From contig AP026176.1 in NCBI GenBank assembly GCA_030295235.1, positions 186,001 to 250,000 of the forward strand: a stretch of DNA of 64,000 nucleotides. The letters run 5' to 3'. Shown piece by piece: positions 51,935 to 62,443 of the stretch. A program made the translations under genes and the position numbers. The notes below the pieces were generated by a model. The model was not told the origin of the DNA and searched no databases. It saw only the letters and a program-made list of their open reading frames with translations. Numbering within the stretch: position 1 is the stretch's first letter; each line of letters opens with the position of its first letter. The stretch comes from Fistulifera solaris. Lineage: Eukaryota > Bacillariophyta > Bacillariophyceae > Naviculales > Stauroneidaceae.

Positions 51935-53595
51935 ATGGAGAAGGAAGATGATTTGCTGGAGCTCATACCGAGGGAACGGCTGTCGCCGGAGCAGTTGGCA
52001 GCTATTCCGAGATTGTGGAGACGGCCCTCGGAGATGCCCATCTACCGGTTGCGTCGAGAACTGCGCAGTTTAGACGAAGTGAACTGGAAAAAGTATGAAA
52101 AGTCGTTTATTTGGCGAGACAATGGGACACTGATTTGTATTGGAGAAGACGGGCTCTTACGACTTGACAACAAATTCATAGCCTTCGGGATTTCTCATGG
52201 CGATGGGGGTTTACTCGAAGGAGCAGTTTACGGGGAAAATGACACTGCGATAGCGGAGACAGTCACCTTTTTCTGGTCGCTAAACGCCCCAGAAAAGAAA
52301 AAACGCCCGGTATAGAAGTCACTCTCTAGCGATCAAGGAGTCGCGCGATTTTAAATTTTCCGCTTTGCCCGCTTGGCTCGCATCACGGATGCGAATCCTA
52401 CACGAGAATTTTATTTCGGAACAGGAATATGGACTGTGAAACAGGCTAGGATATTGCATCAAGGCCCTATCAAATGGAAATGACGTTGGCAGGAAATGAG
52501 CTTGAACGGTGTAGTTTTGCTTTTCGCGACGGTGGAAAGGAATTTGTGAATGTGCTAGAAAAACGACAGTCCGCCTTTGGTACGCTAAATATTTACTTTG
52601 GAAAACTTGGAAAGGCATTTAAGTGTGACAACCTACAACGTCTGTTGAAACTTGACGTATTCGAGAAACTGAAACTTCATTCCTTGGACGAAAAGGAATG
52701 TGCGATCCTTCCGTTTTCTGCCCAAGTAAATGGCTTAGACTACGACGTTGATGCGCATCTCTTTGAGCCAGAAGACTTCGAATCGGTAAATATAGTTGCA
52801 AAGGATCTGAATTTGCGATTGATTTTGGATAACTCGAACAACTTTAATGAAGTCGTTAATTCGGTTCTGGACCGAGTCGCCGCTTCGGGAAAGGTTGAGA
52901 GATTGACTCTGGCAACTCACTACATCGAATTTCCCAGTGACGCTTTTCCATATCGTGAAATTGACGATTTGACACCTTTTACAAGGGCACTGGTCACTGC
53001 AATCATCAATAATCCCAAGCTATCGTACTTGGATCTCAGTAGCATGTATTGGCATATGGATTGGGCGCCCCATGTGAAAGAGATATTCGAGGCGTTGGAA
53101 GCTCATGAAGAAATACGGACTCTAAAAATCAGTCAGTATCGATACAACGACCCGAACTATTCGTGGCTGAAGCAGCTGCTCTCGCGAAATCGTAAAATAG
53201 CTGTCGTTGGTGACTGGAATGAAAGACTCTCCTATGGATCAAGTGTCGATAAGCTTTATGCCTTGAACGGCTTGTATTGTGGATCTGCAGACCTGAAACA
53301 GGACGCCGCATCGTCGCGACCCTTACTTGTTGTAACATCATTGATTGAGAAGGCTTTGCGAAATTTTCAGCATATTTCCTTACTGCTAGCGGATCACAGT
53401 GATATCCTGTGTGAGTTCTTGAATGATGTAGAACTCGAGGCTTTGGTTGCGGTACCATCAGTCCCAGAGGAGACTTTGGCGCCGGCGACTGTTCCTACCG
53501 AGTCGAAACACCACGGAACTTCCAAGCGTAGTTCAAAACGTCGTCATCTCGTGCCGCCAAGAGAGCGGCACGCGGCACTAAATAATTGTAAGTAG
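51935..53595 (+). pseudogene. LRR-like protein, tandem copy 3, several frame breaks
   Basis: The first part (51935-52315) encodes MEKEDDLLELIPRERLSPEQ and IWRDNGTLICIGEDG, clearly the family N-terminus, then stops. Between 52316 and 52473 the expected sequence continues in changing frames (SLAIKESRDFKFSAL, then ARLARITDANPTREFYFG and GIWTVKQARILHQGP), needing three or more single-base changes. From 52474 a long frame resumes with MTLAGNELERCSFAF through SWLKQLLSRNRKIAVV to an intact family C-terminus (FQHISLLLADHSDILCEFL) plus a Lys/Arg/Ser-rich tail. Several faults within 160 bases suggest real decay more than the isolated faults in copies 1 and 2, though sequencing error cannot be excluded. 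Confidence 0.65.
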
Positions 53596-53861
53596 TAGTT
53601 TGATTTAGAGCGATCAATTACGTCCTTTGGGTATCGGTAGAGTGAGCCATTAGCGTCGACGCTCTATTTTCAGGGTCGCCAAGAGAACACCCTAGTGTTA
53701 GTACCGGAAGGACTTCAACAGATTCTCACAAGGACTTCCGCGAAAAGGTCGTGCTCGTGCATAAAAATGCGACGCGACTTTTTTTTTTTTTTTTTTTTTT
53801 GCTTCGCGGTCCTCTGTTATTACTCTGTTTTACACCTATACTTGCATTGCATTCATTCATC

Positions 53862-54902
53862 ATGGCTGTTTTCCAGCGAATCTTTTTACAAGGCATGCGT
53901 AGACGGATAAGGCAGCGGGGCCTGGCGTTGAACGATCGCAGAAGACGACAAGGGACACAGAGCACGGCACACGAGGCAAACCCAGCAAAAAGCAAGTCGT
54001 CGTCTTTTCCTCCCAAGAATCACAGTAACACTACAAACACAAATATCCAAGACCCGAATTTAGTTTATGATAAAAACGATATTCCGAAAGCCTTCGCTAT
54101 CGGGACTTTGGCGGGGACGATGGGATCGTTGGCCGGAATGGGCGGAGGTTTTGTCATGATACCGCTGTTGACGGGAGTCTGTCGATTAAGTCAACATCAA
54201 GCTCACGGAACTTCATTGGCGGCTGTTATGGCGACCGGTCTCGCGGGGGCTGTCTCGTATCAAGATCACGTGGATCTTGCCGCGGCGGGGCCGTTGACGG
54301 CGGCGGCCATGCTCACGGCTTCTCTGGGAGCCAAAACGACGACATTCTTATCGGAAAAATGGCTCAAACGGGCACTAGGAGTCTTGTTATTGGTCATGGG
54401 CCCCGCGGTACCGGCCAAGCAACATATTGTTGAACAATATGCGCATCTTCATTATCCGCAAAAGACAATAGAACTTGAAGAAAAACACGCGACATCAGCA
54501 TCACACAGTATCGCCTCGTCTTATCCCAAATGGGTCGCCCCGGCATGTATTGGGCTGTGTTCGGGATATCTGGCAGGCTTGTTTGGTGTGGGAGGTGGTA
54601 CTCTGGTCGTACCGGCGTTGCTGTTTACTCAGCAAAACGATTCTTCTGCTCCTTACACACACCATCGAGCACTCGCCACTTCGTTGGCGGCCATGGTACT
54701 CCCCGCTTTCGTCGGAACGGTGACACACTCCACGGCGGGAAACGTTGCATTTCGTGTGGCACCCCCGTTGGCATTGGGGGCGTTGTTGGGGGCGTATGGA
54801 GGTGGGAAATTAGCCATTGCGACGAACGAGTCGACTTTGCAATGGGGATTTTCAGCCCTCTTGGTATTACTGGGAGTGCGGACCTTACAAAAGACCTTTT
54901 GA
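53862..54902 (+). CDS. TauE/SafE-family membrane permease (anion/sulfite exporter-like)
   Basis: A 346-residue protein from the ATG at 53862; the frame extends further upstream through a poly-T tract but without coding character. A basic Ser/Asn-rich N-terminus of ~65 residues (GMRRRIRQRGLALNDRRRRQ) leads into two homologous membrane halves. The first begins FAIGTLAGTMGSLAGMGGGFVMIPLL and the second GLCSGYLAGLFGVGGGTLVVPALL. This duplicated G-x-G-GGG-x-x-x-P-x-L motif is the TauE/SafE (DUF81) hallmark. About eight helices are predicted. The family moves organosulfur compounds, sulfite or other small anions; the substrate here is not predictable. The basic N-terminus might target an organelle. 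The frame is intact. Confidence 0.88.
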   Translation: MAVFQRIFLQGMRRRIRQRGLALNDRRRRQGTQSTAHEANPAKSKSSSFPPKNHSNTTNTNIQDPNLVYDKNDIPKAFAIGTLAGTMGSLAGMGGGFVMIPLLTGVCRLSQHQAHGTSLAAVMATGLAGAVSYQDHVDLAAAGPLTAAAMLTASLGAKTTTFLSEKWLKRALGVLLLVMGPAVPAKQHIVEQYAHLHYPQKTIELEEKHATSASHSIASSYPKWVAPACIGLCSGYLAGLFGVGGGTLVVPALLFTQQNDSSAPYTHHRALATSLAAMVLPAFVGTVTHSTAGNVAFRVAPPLALGALLGAYGGGKLAIATNESTLQWGFSALLVLLGVRTLQKTF

Positions 54903-55143
54903 AGTCGTTCAATGAGAAAGAGTTATTCATTGCAGCATCTGACGCATAACTACAGGTACATGGACTGTAAAGGGAACCAATCATGACACGAAGGAGATCA
55001 AACAAAGGATTACCATAGAACTTAAATGTCATGAAAGGAAAGAAGCTTATTTCGGCGCTTGGAGTCAAGTGCAGGTCGAGAATGCTGTTCCTTGACATAT
55101 TTATACCATGTAATCATCACATGTATAGTAGAGTGCTCATGAA

Positions 55144-55584
55144 TTATTCTGGCTGGTGAGCTGAACTTGTGCGAATTTCATTGTCATCCTCGTCACTGTC
55201 TTGTTGAACAGATGTTTCTCCCTCACTATTGGCACTTTGTTTGGCTTCTTCTTCGGCTCTTCGTTCTGAGGAAGAAGCAAAAGGTGCAACCCTGTGACTA
55301 TCATCGCCAATGGTTAGCATGGACGAACTCGACTCGTGCAAATCAGGCGCAGAACTGCTGGAGTGATCCATGTTCATAGTACTGGAACCGTCTAGTTGTC
55401 TCGATATTTCCAAAGCTTCGGTGAGTATTTCGCAAAGTTGCCTTCTCCTTTCGTCGGCAGACATGGTATCGTTGTCGTTATTGTTGTTGACATTGCGCGC
55501 GTTCTGATTCGGTTGGCGTCGTGACATTCTTCTTCGTCTCAGCAATGATGTGAACGAAGAAAGATCGAAGTGTTGCTTATTCAT
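55144..55584 (-). CDS. Ser/Asp/Glu-rich low-complexity protein, unknown
   Basis: I take the ATG at 55584 (146 residues; a longer in-frame ATG at 55737 adds a Cys-containing leader of doubtful quality). Visible parts are an Arg cluster (LLRRRRMSRRQPNQNARN), an Asn/Asp run (NNNNDNDTM), one amphipathic helix (SADERRRQLCEILTEALEIS), then Ser-, Glu- and Asp-rich tracts to the end. The helix with RRRQLCEILTEAL is the only segment likely to fold. No domain, signal peptide or membrane segment is seen. Its composition suggests an intrinsically disordered, possibly nuclear protein. It is convergent with the TauE/SafE gene. Support is limited to open frame and composition. Confidence 0.45.
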   Translation of the reverse strand: MNKQHFDLSSFTSLLRRRRMSRRQPNQNARNVNNNNDNDTMSADERRRQLCEILTEALEISRQLDGSSTMNMDHSSSSAPDLHESSSSMLTIGDDSHRVAPFASSSERRAEEEAKQSANSEGETSVQQDSDEDDNEIRTSSAHQPE

Positions 55585-55737
55585 GAGAGTCAACTGGGAA
55601 GTGCTTACTTGAGGCAGTATCTTAGTAGAGCGTTGAGGTGCGTGCCATTGCTTGTGATGAAGTTCCCAGAAAATAGCTGAACAGCTCATGTTTTTCGCCC
55701 CCGTTGGTTTCACACGACATCCTACGCATTTGGACAA

Positions 55738-56798
55738 TCGGCATTTTCTCGACCGCGTTTCGGAGAAACGGGGACGATTGCCGCGCTCATTTCTCTCAGT
55801 GGGGAAATTTTAGTGTCAGTTCTGTTTCTCTTGTCTTGACAATTCTTGAGTCTTAATCTTGGTGTCGTGCTATCTACGTACAATTTCTCAACTGACGTTA
55901 TGTGACGCCACAGTATACAGTACTAAAGGTAAGAAACAGAATCTATTGTCACTGGAATTTTATGCGAACTGAGTGACACTATCTCCTTCTGTAATGAATT
56001 TGTCCTATAGCCTTCGAAACCAGGGGAGTTCTACTGTATATTCCAATGTAAGTATCGTAGTTTGCTCAATACAAAAAAGAAGAGACTAGAAATGTGCTGT
56101 GGATATAAGTGTATAAGCTCGGTCGTGTTGGGACTTCCGTCAGCACAAAAAGAACGGAAAATGTTATGTAGCGCGCTCCCTGAGTAGAATTTAGCACGTT
56201 GGGTTTTCACTTTCCAAATACTTACTTAACCCCTCCTTTAATTTTATTTCAGCCTCGTAATGAATTTCCATTTATGCCAGATTCACGTTGATTCACTCTA
56301 CGCATTGTGTACTATGTACTATCGATCTTTTCCACGTGACTTCGTGATTTCTCTGTTCAACCGTAAGTAGCACCTAATTTCTCTTACTCTTACTTCACAG
56401 ACGGTCATTCTCTTTCCTCAAAAGATTATTGCCTTTTCAGAATTTTCGTCCTTTGAAATTTCTTTTATTCGCTCTGAGCAACATTACAGAAACTTCTTAT
56501 CAATCCTCGACTTTATTGCCATTCAATGGTAATTTTCCACATTTAACACATTCATCGGACGCTTGACCACCATCCAATCATCGTACCCTACAAACTGCAA
56601 GTTCCCATCGTCGGTGTTTGCAGTTGGAAGGTGCAATTTCAACCGCAACCCTAAACTCCCTAGAAACTCTGGAAAAATGAACCAGAGGCGAATTAAAACA
56701 GATGGTGAAGGAAAATACTCCGTAGATCTACACAGACTCAGAGCTCAGAATAGGCCGTTGGGTGTTTCATGAAGAGTCCGGAGCGTCGCATTCGGACT
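55738..56798. other. intergenic, no gene seen
   Basis: AT-rich. No coding signal recognised up to the start of the inverted-repeat element. Confidence 0.5.
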
Positions 56799-56842
56799 AT
56801 ATCCCTGATGAGGGTCAGACGAACATATGTTCGTTTTAGGTT

Positions 56843-56870
56843 TCTAAAACGAACATATGTTCGTTTTAGA
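56843..56870. repeat. 28-bp perfect palindrome in the left inverted repeat
   Basis: A perfect palindrome centred on CATATG with arms reading TCTAAAACGAACAT. A related half-copy (CGAACATATGTTCG) lies just upstream at 56820-56833, and a mutated version (GAACATAAGTTCG) lies in the right repeat. Confidence 0.9.
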
Positions 56871-57291
56871 GCCTCTCGTGTGACACACGTAGAAATTTGT
56901 ACCAAAACGGATTTCTCGTCCTTTGCGACTTGCGACACAACAACAACACGATTTTTTTCGTCGCTGACATCTTCGAAGCACAAAAGTAAGTTCGTAATCT
57001 ATTGTTTGACAATTAAATATGTTAATAAATGATTTGAATTGCTTTCTGAATCATTTGATATGCATTTTGGGGAGTTTGACGCCCGAGGTAAGTCAATCTT
57101 TTGCGAAATAGTGTCTCGAAACGCCGTTTGGCGCAACTGTGTGTACCATTAAATAATTCAGAAAAGACCCGCTATGCCTCGCATTAATTGCCTTGATTCA
57201 TCACTGTCCATTATTAAAACCTTTTATTGTCAAACAGCGACTAGCTTGCTGCTGTCTCGAGACTCAATGTCGACTTATGCGATATTTACTG

Positions 57292-58242
57292 TCGCCAATT
57301 CTGTGTTTGGAAGGATGCCGAAGGGTCACTAATGGAACGTAGATGCTTCGCAACAGCTCTCATGGTAAGACTTTTATGTTCTTTGACTATAATGCATCTT
57401 CAATGATGATCTGATGAGGTTTTTACTTATCTGAGTCGTTTGCAAACAGGTTTGTTCTTTATTTCGGTTGACGGATTATGATGTGTTTGTTTGATTGTCG
57501 CCTGGTCGTGAGCTCTGGCTAATCTTCGAGTGCAGACAAGGGGCAACATGAAACAATCAACCTCCAGTTTATCTTCAATTTATTATTTGAAGTTGTGACT
57601 AAGTTGTCCATGGAACTGATTGTTCCGAAGAACCGAGGAAAGTTTATAGTTCTATTTTCAGTCAAAATGGATACTAGCGAGCCAGAGAGGGCTGACGACG
57701 CAGCCAAAGTGGACCAGTCAACAATCAACCTGCTTTTTCTATGATAACTTGGATGCTCACTTGCTTTCCTGGTCGAAGATTGCAAAATACATGTGTCGTT
57801 TGCAACCACTTTTCACAAGAATGAATGGGTGGTGACAACCACCAAAGTCGTCTTTGTCATAACTGCTTTGAATTGAAACTTGGAAAATGTCGCTGCGCCT
57901 AGTCATTCATTCGTAAAGGTTAAGCTTGAAGTTTCATCTTTGTTGAGTGATGGGTATCTTTTGGGCAATCTCATGCGACGGTGTCGAGCAGAATATCATC
58001 AGCTTACGGTCTTGATTGTCGAGCCGGTGCCGAGAGCTTGATATTTTGTTTAATCCGATATCGCTGGTGCCAATTTTGTGGTGTCAATTCAGTTTGTGTT
58101 TCATATTTTAGTTTAAAACTGCAGTAAAAGGTGACGCTGACAGACTGAACGTGGAATGTATTCGTGACGATGAGCTGAGAGACTTAGTCGACGACAAATT
58201 TAATGAGATACGTGCTAAAAAACGGAATCACGACATAGTGTA
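57292..58242 (+). pseudogene. coding-like exon fragments inside the inverted-repeat element
   Basis: Three stretches look coding between splice-like borders. One contains LCDIYCRQFCVWKDAEGSL before ATG/GTAAGA (about 57363). One contains LSMELIVPKNRGKFIVLFS and MDTSEPERADDAAKVDQS after a GTGCAG acceptor-like site (about 57535). One reads DADRLNVECIRDDELRDL after TTTTAG (about 58115). A further frame has CVVCNHF and LCHNCFELKLGKCRC. These could be exons of a captured gene or a decayed transposase; I recognise no family. Confidence 0.3.
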
Positions 58243-59203
58243 ACAATAGACTAAATCAAGATGATTATAACAAAAGTATTTAGAGCTAATGAAGCGGGTA
58301 AAGCGACGTCAAGGAAAGAAAGAATGTGAGATGGCGGCGCACCATGTTTTAAGATACACTAACGCAGAATTGTTAGCTCACCGCTAACAACCATCCAAAG
58401 AAAGCCTACAACCGTGGAATAAGCGCTTCTGTTGCAGAAGGTATATTTCTTTGCTAAGAAGCATGACAAGCAGTTTATGTCTCGTGCACGGCAACAATCA
58501 TAGCTCAGTCGACGGTCGGTCGATGAACCCAACATCATATTAATACGCAACTACCACGTTTAAAGGGTCAATTCAAAGCATGTTTCACTGTTTAACAAGT
58601 CTCTATAGCATAAGGAGGCGAGTAGGGACACAGTTGCTGTATTTTTAACGACTGGTCGTACTTTTGCGGCCGGATCACATACCGGACATCGAAAAATTAC
58701 GTTCGCCACGTCCAAATAACACCATCGCAACGCATTTAGAAAGGCCAAATCCGCGAAAAAATTATGCAGGCTATCATTCAAATGATTTTTATGAATGTTA
58801 CGGTAAATTATGATCTGTTTTGACGTTGAGGAGATGAAAGAATAAGTGTGGAAGGTCGACGGTCGGTGTTCCGTCGAAATGGCCGATGCACGTTGTATCG
58901 CCAGGCGTTCGCTACCTACGGCTCGTTTAGCCGCGCCGGCGGCTCGAAGCTCCTATTTAGTGAACAAGGTAACACTATGTAGAAGGAAAACGTTGTTCGA
59001 CAACATCGCGCACCTCTTTTGTTGATTACCAATTAGCAGCAAGAAAAACATGTTGGTTGTTTTGTTGCGAGGCGGAGAAATCCGTTGTGGTACAAATCCT
59101 ACGTGTGTCACACGAGAGGCTCTAAAACGAACATAAGTTCGATTTACGGCCTCTATCGGGTTATGAGCCCACAAAAACCTCATCTAGGATATTGAAAACC
59201 CGC

Positions 59204-59944
59204 CAAGCGCGAACTAATTCAGAAACACATGCTTCAGGACTCCTTACAAGTATTCCCAACACCTACATCTTAGCATTGGCGTCCCATAAAGAAACGGGTT
59301 GAATCCACATGATTTCTCTTTTCTCCGGCATCTTTGCCTCCTTGTAGACTAGGTCTATGACACTGCAATTCCAATTTCATCGATGCCCGCTTTTCGCGGC
59401 TCCGAGAGATTATTCCGCGCGAAAAAGATGGAAAACTCGAACACATCGTCCTGCACGGAAGAGTTTTGATCTCCAACTTTCAACCCACAATGAGTCTATA
59501 AAATTCAAAAAGTACAGAGTTTCGCTTTACTCCTGGTTGACAATAATTTCCGCGGAATGGGGTTCAGCTAGAAAAAATACAGCCGTATTTTTTCTAGGGT
59601 CAGTCAAGAACGTATGCCAGAAATAATGTTAGTGCGGCTCACTCGACTTAAGACTCTAACCGTTTACACTTTACACCAAAGTATACACGGACTCGAGACT
59701 CGAAGCGCCAGAGTGATTTAGTGGCGCTAAGACATGATACACGATATTGATTTATCTCTTCAACCAAGACACTGAAAACGACAAACGACCCACAATGACT
59801 TTTTGGAGCCACCGCAAGATCCAGGGGTCATTATTTCATTCTTTCTCATCGCATTATCAACAAAAGCATCACCTTTGCTGATAATTACCTTAAAACTACA
59901 TCCTTTCTACTCGAAAAGACTTCATAAGTCGCATTCTCTCAAAA
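59204..59944. other. intergenic with a strong short hairpin
   Basis: Contains the 13-bp stem/4-nt loop hairpin at 59568-59597. No gene seen. Confidence 0.5.
59568..59597. repeat. perfect hairpin, 13-bp stem with AGCC loop
   Basis: CTAGAAAAAATAC (59568-59580), AGCC, then the exact complement ending in CTAG at 59597. No T tract follows on the plus strand beyond the stem itself. Confidence 0.9.
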
Positions 59945-61079
59945 ATGGAATTAAAGGCCATCGATGACGAATTGAAAAAGGTCGAACAAGAGATCGGCAC
60001 GTTGGAGGGTTCGTTGGCCGGCGCGCAACAACGTCGTCAACAGTTGGAACAAAAGCGAAAGGAAGCAGCCCAGAAACAACGTGAAATTGAAGCGTACGAA
60101 GCCAAAATTGCGGCGATCAAACGGCAAATTGCGGAAACCGAAGCCGCCAAGGCTGTGGCCGCGCAGGAAGCGAAACACTCGTACGACGAAGAAGAAGAAT
60201 ACGAAGAGATTGAGGAGTATGAGGAGATTGAAGAATATGAAGAAGAAGAGGAAGAAGAAGAGGAAGAAGAAATATACGAAGAGATTGAAGAGGAAGACAT
60301 GGGCGAAGGTCCCATTCACGGTGGCTCGACGTCGGCGGCGCTGCACGCGACGTTGCAGACCAACCCGTCGCAATTCGACTATTCCGCCGCGCGACAAGAA
60401 CAGCTCGATGCCCTCAAGAAACAGAATCAGTGGTCACGACCGGAATATGCGCAACCCACGCATGCCACACAGACGTACGAGAATCACAAAACACCGGGAC
60501 ACACCTTTCTCACCGATCAGCGCGCCCAGCTGCAACAAAAGTACCAATTCGAAAAGCCCGCCTGGGCGTCGCACAACAGCGCCGATACCGCGGTGGCAAT
60601 TGACAATACTCCCATTCAAAATCCGCTCCTCAAAACCAACAACGCGAGTGGCTACACGCGTCAAGTATTCGAGAAAGACAACCTTCATCGCTCGGAAGGA
60701 AAATTTGTGGCGCCTCGTGAAAAAGTTCCACCTCGATTGGCATGGATTGTGGTGGATATTAATAAGAAAAAGGCGGGAAAGATTGTATTGCACTTGCACG
60801 GACTGGGTACCGATCAAGTCGTCGAAAACTTCCCGAATCTGGTGGGTATGACACTCGAGCGACAGGGCAACACCAAACCCATCTTTGTTGGAAGAAATGA
60901 CGGACCCAAAATTCTATATCACGACCAATTCCAAGATCAAAGATATTGATGGTCGCAAAGATGTGTACGGACTTGTGCAAGAGGGCAAGGAAGTCATTGC
61001 GGCAATCAAGAATGCGGATGAGCATGCGGGTATTACCATTCGACAATCCCACGTCTTTCCGGTCAAGAAAGCCAAGTAA
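59945..61079 (+). CDS. coiled-coil, Glu/Tyr-rich protein with a divergent cyclophilin-like C-terminal domain (one frame break)
   Basis: Residues 1-85 form a coiled coil (LKKVEQEIGTLEGSL, QQRRQQLEQKRKEAAQKQ). Residues ~88-125 are an almost pure Glu/Tyr/Ile repeat (EEYEEIEEYEEIEEYEEEE). A disordered linker leads to a domain starting RLAWIVVDINKKKAGKIVLHL and VVENFPNLVG. After a frame shift at GG (60890-60891), the domain continues EEMTDPKFYITTNSKIKDID, GRKDVYGLVQEGKEVIAAI and SHVFPVKKAK, stopping at 61077-61079. FYITT, DGRxxVYGxVxEG and ENF order recall the cyclophilin fold (FFITT, DGKHVVFGxVxEG), but the catalytic Arg and most active-site residues are absent. It is probably a binding rather than isomerase domain. 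Dropping one G restores a single protein. Confidence 0.7.
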
Positions 61080-61152
61080 AAAACTGTAGCAAAAAGTTCA
61101 AAGAAGTCGTCGATTAAAGAGGTTAATAAAACGATTTAGTCCCATATTGGAT

Positions 61153-61950
61153 CTATAAAGATGTTGTTGATGATGATTCGGGCGCAAACGTCGGCCGGAA
61201 TACGCGACGCAGCAAGGGCCGCAAAATGTAAGCGGTCAGTCCCCACACATCCCCGTGGGGTGTCGGATACACGGGGGCATTCACCAATCGAAATGGATTG
61301 TCGGGCAATTGTCGCGTCGTTTCCTTGTCAATTAAATTTCGTATCGATACGGCCAAAACCGTGTCGACTTCCGAAGGATCGCCCGGAAAATAATCGTTCA
61401 ATGGTAACGTTAACTCCGGTCGTTCTAGCAGGGCAATCACCGGCGTGACGGGGGTGCCGCGCAGGGATGGTAAGGGTGTACATTCTCCCAAAAATTGGAC
61501 ACAGGAACGAAAGGAAGGAGAGAACAGATGGGGGTTGGGGAGTAACTCTTCCTGAGCTTCTCGAAGAGCGGTGTCAATCAAGGACTGATCGTATAATTCG
61601 TCATAATGACCTCCCACAAAGGCCATTTCGGCGGCGTGATTCGTTAAATGTGCCGCACGTTTCGTCAATAAAATCGAAGGTTCGTCGTCAACACTACACA
61701 ACAACACCAACACCGCCGCGCGTCGTCGATCGTCGGGAATTTTGACATCTTTCGTTCTCGCTTTCATTTCATCGTGCTGTTTGGCGGTAAGCAACGGTAT
61801 TATACCATCGCTATCTTTTAATTGATCTAATAATTCCGATAATCGGGGATAAAATTTCTGCAACGACGTTGAAGCTGTGGAATGGTGACGAGCCAACGAT
61901 GATTTGCGGATCGTCAATGATGCGGAAAAGAGCGATACAAGCGAACGCAT
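61153..61950 (-). CDS. Nudix hydrolase of the CoA-pyrophosphatase (NUDT7/8) type
   Basis: A 265-residue intact protein. Residues 1-30 (MRSLVSLFSASLTIRKSSLARHH start) are Ser/Arg-rich and could be a mitochondrial presequence. The core shows RRRAAVLVLL, then ILLTKRAAHLTNHAAEMAF, the extension found in CoA-specific Nudix enzymes just before the box. The Nudix box spans residues 113-135: GG, an Asp/Glu spacer, and TALREAQEEL with Arg130, Glu131, Glu134 and Glu135, the metal-binding set. One box position is Val-Gly-Gly instead of the usual Pro-Gly-Gly. The C-terminus has VWGLTAYILRPLL, also typical. The reaction would be hydrolysis of CoA or acyl-CoA to phosphopantetheine and 3',5'-ADP. It is divergent from the kinase gene. 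Confidence 0.88.
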   Translation of the reverse strand: MRSLVSLFSASLTIRKSSLARHHSTASTSLQKFYPRLSELLDQLKDSDGIIPLLTAKQHDEMKARTKDVKIPDDRRRAAVLVLLCSVDDEPSILLTKRAAHLTNHAAEMAFVGGHYDELYDQSLIDTALREAQEELLPNPHLFSPSFRSCVQFLGECTPLPSLRGTPVTPVIALLERPELTLPLNDYFPGDPSEVDTVLAVSIRNLIDKETTRQLPDNPFRLVNAPVYPTPHGDVWGLTAYILRPLLRRVFRPTFAPESSSTTSL

Positions 61951-62443
61951 TTGTGTCTTGCTTTTTTAGAGGCGATTGTTCAGCAATTTGCGCACACTTT
62001 GGTTTTCCAATCGATCAGAAGAATTGATAAAGGGGGGATATTTTGATTATGTGCGATGCTGCGATGCGCAAAAATGCAATGAAATAATAATAATAGTCAA
62101 AGCGAGACTGATCAATCACGGATCTACTCGTTTTGCTTATACTAAAACGGTACTCGTTCTCTACACTTTGATCTATACAGTGGACTGACACCTCATGACA
62201 TCACACCAACACGCACTTTGGACCTCATTCTCGTTTCTTCTCGCAAAATAATGCCACCGTCGCGTTTACTCGCGTCCTCCAATCCACACAACTAACTTAT
62301 TTATTATTACCTTTTGACAGCTCTTTACCCTCCGAATCTTGTATATTTTTTTTAATCAATAGAGAGTACGGCTTACAGGAAACCGTTACGACCCGATTGA
62401 ATGTGGATACTGGTAGGCTGAAGCGATTGACAAAATAACAGTT
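61951..62443. other. divergent promoter region
   Basis: Shared upstream region of the Nudix (minus) and kinase (plus) genes. AT-rich, no gene. Confidence 0.5.

Larger units (their letters stand above)
56799..59203. mobile_element. probable degenerate DNA element bounded by inverted repeats
   Basis: Sequences at about 56854-56925 and 59075-59137 match in opposite orientation over ~62 bases, sharing the words GTTCGTTTTAGAGCC, TCTCGTGTGACACACGTAG and ACGGATTTCTC. Weaker symmetry extends outward (GATGAGG) and inward. The interior holds coding-like fragments with GT-AG style borders (around 57292-57363, 57536-57735 and 58116-58242), Cys-rich in places. No transposase is recognisable. The ends are approximate, and target-site duplications were not found by eye. 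Confidence 0.5.
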
